Source: Salticus scenicus (lineage: Eukaryota > Arthropoda > Arachnida > Araneae > Salticidae). Taken from it: DNA of 64,000 nucleotides. Shown here piece by piece: positions 56,755 through 64,000 of this stretch (position 1 is the stretch's first letter; each line of letters starts with the position of its first letter). The stretch is taken from positions 245,485,082-245,549,081 of the forward strand of contig OZ005660.1 of assembly GCA_963930645.1 (NCBI GenBank), in the 5' to 3' direction. The translations under genes were made by a program, and so were the position numbers. The notes under the pieces are model-generated. The model was not told the origin of the DNA. It ran no database searches and saw nothing but the letters and a program-made list of their open reading frames with translations.

Positions 56755-56860
56755 TGGCTTCACTCATTCCGCGTCAGGGCTACTCCATATATTGAACCTC
56801 CTTGTATACACCAGAGGCTGGATCATTCGCCGCCGTTTGTACGTGAAGCCCGTCATTGCT
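56755..56860. repeat. Single-end copy of the GGCTGAATCATTCGCC MITE family
   Basis: GAGGCTGGATCATTCGCCGC, TTTGTACGTGAAGCC and GTCATTGCT (56811-56858) match the TIR of 33563-33829 with about five differences. The upstream CTCCATATATTGAACCTCC is shared with 49230 in inverse orientation. Confidence 0.6.
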
Positions 56861-57251
56861 CTGAAAACCGGCTTTTGTGCAGAGTTATCCATTTGGGGCA
56901 GTTATCGCATTTGCGACGTTTATACCAAAGTGTAAATAAATGAAATTCGGTATCTGCGGTAAAGCACGTACAAGCTTTGATCTACGGTTAATTAGATTTG
57001 TTTAATAATACATTATTTTACTTTAATTATTTTTTTTTCTTTCTTTTTCCTTATTCATTTAATATGCATATAAGTTTATTGGACACTCATTAAGAAAAAT
57101 AAACGGAAGTCAATTTAATTTTAACATTTATCAAAAGCTTTTAGTTTTATTAAAAATCTTGAGAGCAAATAGCATTGAATTTTAGATTTACTTTCTCTTT
57201 ACTTCATTTTTTCTTACAAACAGATACACATTCAAATGTCAGCAGATACTA

Positions 57252-57545
57252 TTACAGCGTCTAGAATAAACAGTGTGGCAATAGCCTATAACCGTGGTGT
57301 TAAAATTATGCTACAAAAATTAAGCTTCCCCAGATGTTGCTGTGATCGAAGCTATTGCTCGAATCGAAGACCTGATTGGCTTTTCCCAGTTCCGTCAGCT
57401 CAATCACGTGATCCAAGTACGTAATTAACCAATAGGGAGTCACGGTTTTGATGTCTTTCATTACAATGACATCTGGTGACAGGCTTAATTTTTCTAGTAC
57501 AATTTTATTTGCCGCTTTCCACACTGTTTATTCTAGACGCTGTAA
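57252..57545. mobile_element. TA-type MITE, copy 2 (294 bp, TA duplication)
   Basis: TIRs TTACAGCGTCTAGAATAAAC, continuing AGTGTGG, are present at both ends in inverted orientation and flanked by TA (57250-57251 and 57546-57547). The interior has AAGCTTCCCCAGATG, GATTGGCTTTTCCCAG and CAATCACGTGATC. The TA duplication suggests a Tc1/mariner relative. Copy 1 is at 49270. Confidence 0.85.
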
Positions 57546-57559
57546 TACCATAAAACAGT

Positions 57560-57760
57560 TTGAACATTTCACTATGATTTCGCAAAAGGAAGCTTCATAA
57601 GTAGCAGAGAATTCTGGCTCTTTTAATCTAATAGTACACAGAAAGTGCCGGGTTTGATTCCATATCTTTCTCATCAGTCATTCCGAATTTTCCCTGTTTT
57701 TCTCTGAAAGTTACATGAATACCAGCTAGGATATCTTAGAAAGATGTTTTTAAGCTGTTC
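57560..57760 (+). repeat. tRNA-derived SINE copy 4
   Basis: B-box-like GGGTTTGATTCC (57650), then TTTTTCTCTGAAAGTT and TACCAGCTAGGATATC correspond to the body of the other copies but with more divergence. Confidence 0.6.
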
Positions 57761-57764
57761 CATA

Positions 57765-58620
57765 TAACTGAAAGAACTTGTGTACTATAGAAAAGCGATA
57801 TTTTAGAAGGATAATCTTTCAATAGAGGTCGTTTAGAAAGTCATAATAAAGCAAATGATTCTATAAATTGTCTAATTTTAACTATTCTTATATACATTTC
57901 TCGCCTCTATAGTTTTTTTTTTCATAAATATTATCAGTTTACTTGAATTTGAAAAGCGTTTTAGTAATTAGTTCGGCTGATAGTAAGCTTGCATTGCATA
58001 TTATTAATTGTATATTCTACAGTGTCAAAAGCTCTTGCGATAACCGTGACAATATTACGGTTCTTGCTATTTTGCTTTATTCTATATGTGTTAGAAGAAA
58101 GTATTGGATTCGTGAAAATTTGTGAATTCTAATTTTCGATGGATTTACATGTTTTTAAATGTCCTGAACTCAATTCGACTATTTTTTAAAAATGCCTGTC
58201 CGTGTGTGTATATCACAAATTTTGAGGGTGCTAGTATCTCATGAGTCAAAGAAGGAAATTTAACTAATTAGTTGGACCCCGATCTAAACTGGTACTGATT
58301 AGATTTGGGGATCAATAACTGAACAGGTGGTGCTGTAATCTCGTTTTTTTTTTATTTTTTTCTAAATTTTTAACATCGCAGTATACGACAATATTTTGTA
58401 TAAATGTACATGATGACAGTTATTTTCAATGTGTAATTGAAAAATTGATATGAATTATGTATTTTATTAGCACTAGACTGGGAAAAATGTGCATGTAAGA
58501 GCATCGGGTGAAAGTTTTCAATTCGACTATTTTTGAAAAGAAATCATGAATTCCTTTAAAAGGAATGGTTAAACCATAGATCTATAGTAACTTAAAAAAC
58601 TTTTTTTTTTCCCATCTTAA
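57765..58620. other. AT-rich DNA without a gene
   Basis: No open frame or repeat of note before the pogo element. Confidence 0.5.
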
Positions 58621-58629
58621 CAATATATA

Positions 58630-61600
58630 GGGGAAAGTACCCCAAAACGGGATAGCTTATCTATTCTTCGCTTTATTTCTTATTGTGTACAAGGTACATT
58701 CCAAAGCTAGACGTCATTTAAAAGTATACACCTTTTCAACTACTTAAAATACCTTTGTCACATTTGTTCAATAATATTTATGTGAAAATTCTGGTTTCAC
58801 AAAGTCTTACACGATCCCGTTTTACCTACCAAGGGTGGGTAAAAAGGGATAAAGATTTTTGTTATTAGGTTTTTGCTGATTGTACTTTTGATTTAGTTTT
58901 TAGAACAAAAATAGGCTACATTTTTATAGAAAGAAACTTTTTAATTGTAAATTTGAAAAATTACATAACACAGAAATCGCATAAAAATGTGTCGTCTTCT
59001 TCTTCTGCAGAACAGGCTTCATGGGCCCATCCCTAGCAGCTCGAGCATTGTAACCAGCCTTCTCCAGATTTCGATTCAAGATACAGAGCGTTGCAGAAAA
59101 TACATGCTTCATCTTTTTCAGCTTCATCATCTGAAGACGAAGACATCCAACCTTCGCTAACGGAGGATTTTTTTTTTTTAGGTTTTCTTATGTTAGGTCC
59201 ATTTTCTTCGATTTTTGCAAATGATGATTGTGCCTTTTTTTCAGGTTCAGAGTAACATTTTTTAACTTTATCTGCCTCTTTTGCATCTCCACTTGGTTTT
59301 CTTTTACGCCTCGTTTGTTTTCTCTTCGGAACATTCAAGACACTTATTTTGGCAGCCCTTTTTTCAGCTTTTGAGTTCTTTCTCGTTCTTTTTGTTTCAC
59401 GCTCTTCTTCTTCTAACTCAAGTTTATATGGGCTTCCTGTTATAAGTACTGTTTTCCCTCTTCTCTTATCGTGTTTATTTTGAGGTCTTGGTCCAATCAC
59501 TCTTGGCGGAGGTAGAATTTCTTTGGGTGATATAGAAAATGGCAGTGAAGGACGATAGTGTAGCCCAAGTCCTTTGTTTCCTGTTGAAGAGGACGGTTGG
59601 ATAAGTCCTGTGTTTGTGCTAGTGTTATCGGTGCCCCCATCATTAGGTGATTCATTCAATACTGTCTCTAGTGGTTGTGATGACTGCAAACTCTTAGATG
59701 ATATGACTGAACTTGAAGATCCTTCGGATCTGGCCTCGTTTTGTTGCAGATTTAATGGTTGTTGGGACGTCCTGTTCTGAGCATCCGGCAACGGGTGATC
59801 TGTTGTAAGAGAAGGAGCGAAGAGATATTCAGGAAAGACATCTGGTTTATATGGGAAAATGCCTGTTTTCCTGAACCCTTTCACAGCAGTTTGGACAAGA
59901 GCTTCTCGTTGAAATGCTGCATTGGACATCCTTCCTACTTCGTAGATAGTAATCCCTCTGACAGGATGGTTGAACATCCACTTGCGAACTTCTTGCTCGT
60001 AGAAGGTGCTCAATGGAGACATAACTGTAACATCTAATGGCTGAAGCCGATGAGTAGTGTGGGGAGGGAAAGTCAGCATGATAACATTTTTTTCTCTAGC
60101 CAGATTTATTAGTTCGATACTTTTAGTGTAGCTGCAATGACCATCAAGCAACAGCAGAGCAGGTCTTTCATGGAAAGTATTTGCTATCTGAACGAATTTC
60201 TTGAACCACACAATGAATGATTCCTTGTTTATCCAGCCTGTCTTGTTCTATGCCGCGAAAGAACCTGGTGGAGTATCATCCATTAGCCTTGGGTTTTCCC
60301 TTTGCCTGGGGAAGGCAAACATGGGAGGAAGATAATTCCCTGCAGCACTTACACAGGTTTCGACTGTGACCAAGACTCCTCTCTCACCTGATGTCAAACT
60401 TCCCACTTGCTTTTTAACTCGCAATGCAAGAACTTCAGAAGATTTGTTAGGAAATGAGAGAATCCAAGTCTCATCAACATTGTAAATGTCATTGGGAGCA
60501 ACTTATACTTTTCATAGTGAGAGGCCAATAGGTCATAAGACTTTTTCACGGCAATGCGATTGAAACCTTTTGCTCTGGCCATCGATGTAGCTTCAAGGTT
60601 TTTCAGACTAAGGGTTTTATTTCTTCCAAGAAAATTGTACAACCAGTGCTTACCCGCCATTTTTTTAACGGTGTTAAAACAGTGCTGAATATTGTTAATT
60701 TCAGATAACTCAAAAGCTAGGATTCTCAAGTCGGTTAGGGTAATTCCAAAGAGCCTTTCTAATAAATTCAGTACATGTTGAGCTAGCTTTTTTCCCTGAT
60801 CTGCAGTAAAGACGTTTTCAAACCTGCCCAGCTTTTTTACAGCAGCCACTTCTGGTGTCAAAGCATTTAAGCGAGCTTTTTTCACTTTTCTCTCCAGTGT
60901 AGATTTGGGGACATTAAATGAATGGGCAGCTTTCAGGAAACCCATCCTCCCTTTTAAAACTTCTCGAACAGCCTCTGCCATGCTCTGTTCGTCCCAGCTA
61001 TTCCTAGATGTAATTCGTTGATAATTGCGAGGCATCTTGTATTCTGAAACAAAAATAAATTATTCGCTTTTTAAAAATTGCCAAAGAAAACATGGTCAAA
61101 GTTTAGCTGTGATTAGCTTATGTTTTTATAATATTATAGTGCGCACAACGTGTGGTTTTCTGGTTTAACTTTGTATAAGCTGCCCCCCTAAAAAAGATTT
61201 TTTTTAAAAACTCAACTTTTTGAATTTAAAACTTAAAATTTTGGTCAAAACATTTTTCTGACTTACAGTTTTAACCTATAACTAAATTTTGTACATAACT
61301 CAGGCCAATTATTTGTACCCCAAAAGTAAATTATTTTATTTCGAAAATATAATTATTTAAAATTAAAATAAATTGTTGTAATTGATTATACATATTATAA
61401 TTCATTATTTATTTCAATTAAAATAACTTAAACACATTGCCAAAACATTAATGGAAATGGTCGGGTAAAACGGGACACATCAAAATTGTATCCCGTTTTG
61501 GGCACCCCAAAAGTGTCCCGTTTTGCCCGACCGTGATGCTTTTGAGAAAATAAATGGCTTACCCCTGAACCGTCACTCACTAGCAATATTTAAATACATG

Positions 61601-61886
61601 AAATTGTTGTTAAAAGAGCTATTAACAAAACACAGTACTTACCGGAATTGCTTCGAAGGACGGAGAAGCACAAGGATAGTTGTTCTGCAGTCGAAAAAAG
61701 TACAAAGTAAGTAAAAATTTCACTTGAAAACTATGAAAAAATATTTCTTTGCGAAACACGTGGCTAACGTTGAGAAATCAACTGAGAATGCTGTCATGGC
61801 GGTCGGGAACCAGTTTAGCCTTTCTCCCGCGAGGTAGCACCACCAGTCAAGATCCGAGGCTCAATATCCCGTTTTGGAGAACTCTC

Positions 61887-61889
<3 letters not shown>
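58630..61889 (-). mobile_element. Complete-length pogo-type DNA transposon, inactive
   Basis: The ends GGGGAAAGTACCCCAAAACG (58630) and the reverse complement of 61865-61889 agree at 22 of 25 positions and are flanked by TA on both sides, the target duplication of Tc1/mariner-pogo elements. It sits in a TA-rich tract. Subterminal CCCGTTTT motifs occur near 58650, 58815, 61468, 61492, 61518 and 61868. The transposase occupies the middle on the minus strand. Confidence 0.88.
58961..61035 (-). pseudogene. Pogo-type transposase with DDE_1 core and PHD-like tail, broken
   Basis: From ATG 61035 (MPRNYQRITSRNSWDEQSMA) come a psq-type HTH (VPKSTLERKVKKA) and a CENPB-type region, then the DDE_1 core: NVDETW, LLLDGHCSY and a final HTTHRLQPLDV Asp about 36 residues later. 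A Ser/Gln- and Lys/Arg-rich linker leads to a PHD-like finger (CIFCNALYLESKSGEGWLQC...) ending at TAA 58961. Defects: a frameshift near 60498 before NVDET, TAG at 60248-60250, and TAG at 59033-59035 inside the PHD. All catalytic residues remain, so inactivation is fairly recent. Confidence 0.88.
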
Positions 61890-61924
<35 letters not shown>

Positions 61925-62019
61925 CTTCTGATGTTAGCACAAAATGGACTTATTTTCGGCATTTAAACTTATACATCTGTCAGATAAAAATACTCTCCAC
62001 TCAAAATAATTTTAATATA

Positions 62020-62153
62020 CAGTGGAACCTCGTTAACATGAACTATTTCCACAATCCCTGTCAAAATGAAGATTAGTTACTGATAGCATGAACTAGTGAG
62101 ATCAAGAAAAGTTTCTCATCCCCCTTGAGATTCAAATTAACGAGGTTCGACTG
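62020..62153. mobile_element. Tigger/pogo MITE, 134 bp
   Basis: CAGTGGAACCTCGTTAA (62020) and the reverse complement end TTAACGAGGTTCGACTG form 17-bp TIRs with one mismatch, flanked by TA (62018-62019 and 62154-62155). This end sequence is characteristic of Tigger/pogo non-autonomous elements. Confidence 0.85.
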
Positions 62154-62155
62154 TA

Positions 62156-64000
62156 GAATATTTTAATAAATAACACTGCTCGGCATGAAAATTGCCCCGA
62201 ACACAACTTTGGCAAATTATTGGTTAAATGGCCTCCATATTCTGAATAAGGCGCCCATTTTGCCTTGTCATCCACCATTTTTTAGAGACGGCCCCCTATT
62301 TTATCACTTTTCGGTGATTTTGTGGCTATAAATTTGATTTTTAGGTTGGGAGGGGGAGAGGATTATTTTAACAGTTAAATAACTTCTGAGGAGTTACAGA
62401 GTTTGAAAACTCTAAAAGATGAACATTTGCGACAAGGGGAAAAGTTAGGGGGTATTTGCCACTGAAATTATGTATTGCATTTCTTATATTTTTTTAATCT
62501 TTTATTATTTAAATATACAATATAATTTTTTTTTTTTTTAGGCGTTAATTCTTTTTCATTTTCCAAATGAAATTCATGGTCATAAAATTACTAAAGAGTG
62601 ATAAAAATTGAGAGAGGGGGAAGTGTTTCTAGAAAACGGTGGATCACTGTGCAAAATGGAAGTCATATTCGGATTAAGAAGGTCATTTTATATAAGAATC
62701 AACAAGAATGGTATGAGAGCTAAAGGTTTTTTTTTTTTCTTTTTCTTTTTTTTTTTTTTTCAATGCAGTGTACTTTGTAATGACAGAATTATTGAAAAAA
62801 TATAGAGAAGAAAGTCTTGTGGTGGTCATAACATACTAGTTTTGACAACAATTTTAAGATTAAATTAACGGACACTGGTTGAGAGACTCTGCTTTTGAAG
62901 CTAATAGACCAGATGTGTTAGCTTAAGTACCAGGTCGTATTCATTAACCTATTCAGACATTTCTTTCAATTATGACAGTAATTGCTTTGAATTTTTTTTT
63001 TTTATTATGGTTTCATACTTTGTCAAAGATTTTAAATTAGCAATATTTTGCTTAAGTCAAATAATAATATTAATAAATTTGCCAAAACAGAATCTAGTTT
63101 AGCAATAAAATCCTATTTTTAACACACACTGTAAAGAAAGTTGTAATTTTTCCTGCACTTTCTGTTCTATATTTTCAAGCATTGATGCTGTTTAATAAAT
63201 TATGCACTAAATGCTGTTAAAATCGACTTCCAGTGGACTTTAGACGAGAACATCTGCGCGGAAACATAACATCTGTGTCTCTGAACTGAGATGCAGATAG
63301 TAATTAGTTGCCTTGTCGAATGCTAGCTGCCTCAGTGTTTGTACACTAAGGCAAGGTTGCACACCTGTTTATACCTCAAAAATTCCATCTATGAAAGTTT
63401 CACTTAAAAATTTCCTTTAATATAAAGCTTTCAATTTAAGTCAATAGATTTTTTTTCTCCTTCACTAGTCAGAACGTTTAACAGCTAGGCTTAACGGTCA
63501 AAGTGAATACAAAAAATCTCATCCTGGTAGTGAAATTCAGGTTTATTTGTATTATTATTTTTTTCTTCGTTACTTGAAAGAAGCTAAATAAATTTTGAAA
63601 ACAAATTGCTTTATATGAAGGGTTCATCGTTCATCATATGTTCATCGTTTACTCCTGACAACAAGGTTTTTAATTTAGTCATCCATTTTTTATAGTTTCT
63701 ATAAAAATATACATTCTTTGTATGTGATAGTTGTAGAATTTTGAAATTTATCTTAAATAAATAAAATAAATTAGTTTATTATGGTTTTATTGCACTACCA
63801 AGATTTTTCACTTTCTATCAAAAGTATATTGAATGTGCCAGTAATGCTTTTTTTCAAGATATTTTCTTAAAAATGCTTGAGATTTTTTTAGACATGTACA
63901 GCATGTCTGCATGAGCTTATAAAAAACAAACACAACACAACACAAGGTTTACTGAATTAGTTACTTTCAAAATTCACATAATCTATTAATGCATATTTAT
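62156..64000. other. AT-rich DNA without a gene
   Basis: Long T runs (62735-62760) and a short hairpin at 63328-63353 (TGCCTCAGTGT with a 4-base loop, one mismatch) were seen. There is no convincing gene up to the window edge. Confidence 0.5.

Noticed and set aside
1..64000. CRISPR arrays, rRNA genes or bacterial operons
   Set aside because: No short regularly spaced direct repeats with unique spacers and no rRNA-like conserved stretch were seen. The tandem arrays here have long diverged units.

Overview
This is AT-rich repetitive animal DNA. I see no ordinary host gene with an intact reading frame. Polinton, pogo, Tc1, ISL2EU-type THAP/DDE elements, tRNA-derived SINEs and a C2H2 zinc-finger array together suggest an arthropod genome. 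A chelicerate, perhaps a spider, is plausible, but that is inference from overall character and no single locus proves it.

Region 1 (1 to about 13.6 kb) is most of a Polinton/Maverick, a virus-like DNA transposon, with every gene on the minus strand. In transcription order from the right come a retroviral-type integrase with a chromodomain, a minor capsid (penton-like) protein, a basic pX/pVI-like core protein, a double-jelly-roll-type major capsid protein, an adenain-like cysteine protease, a packaging ATPase, a small basic protein with a hydrophobic tail, a PC1-type protein, an AlkB dioxygenase that seems fused to a PC4-like ssDNA-binding domain, a small C2HC protein, and a spliced protein-primed DNA polymerase B running off the left edge. 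The virion and integration genes are open, but the polymerase has two in-frame TGA codons. Two promoter-like regions stand out: a 46-bp tandem repeat of CACGTGAC, CCAATCA and GTGACGTCAC sites before the AlkB gene, and AP-1, heat-shock and octamer-like sites before the polymerase.

Region 2 (13.7 to 36 kb) is a graveyard of nested DNA transposons. It holds a GC-rich palindrome, a 1.5-kb inverted-repeat element with a second element inside it flanked by 8-bp direct repeats, three THAP-domain relics within 2.1 kb, a long broken ISL2EU-type THAP/DDE transposase (19.7-25.3 kb), a Tc1 transposase relic, two pogo-like relics, several MITEs, and two tandem arrays (27.9-29.6 and 33.9-34.5 kb).

Region 3 (36 to 50 kb) is mostly AT-rich DNA without genes. 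It has a decaying C2H2 zinc-finger array of about 28 fingers with one seven-finger open stretch, then a 4-kb structure bounded by two inverted blocks on each side, SINEs and a TA-flanked MITE.

Region 4 (50 to 64 kb) has a very recent 2.7-kb tandem duplication whose junction carries an extra 0.18-kb segment, another MITE copy, SINEs, and an end-to-end pogo-type element (58,630-61,889) with TIRs, a TA target duplication, subterminal CCCGTTTT repeats, and a transposase with one frameshift and two stops. A 134-bp Tigger-like MITE follows.
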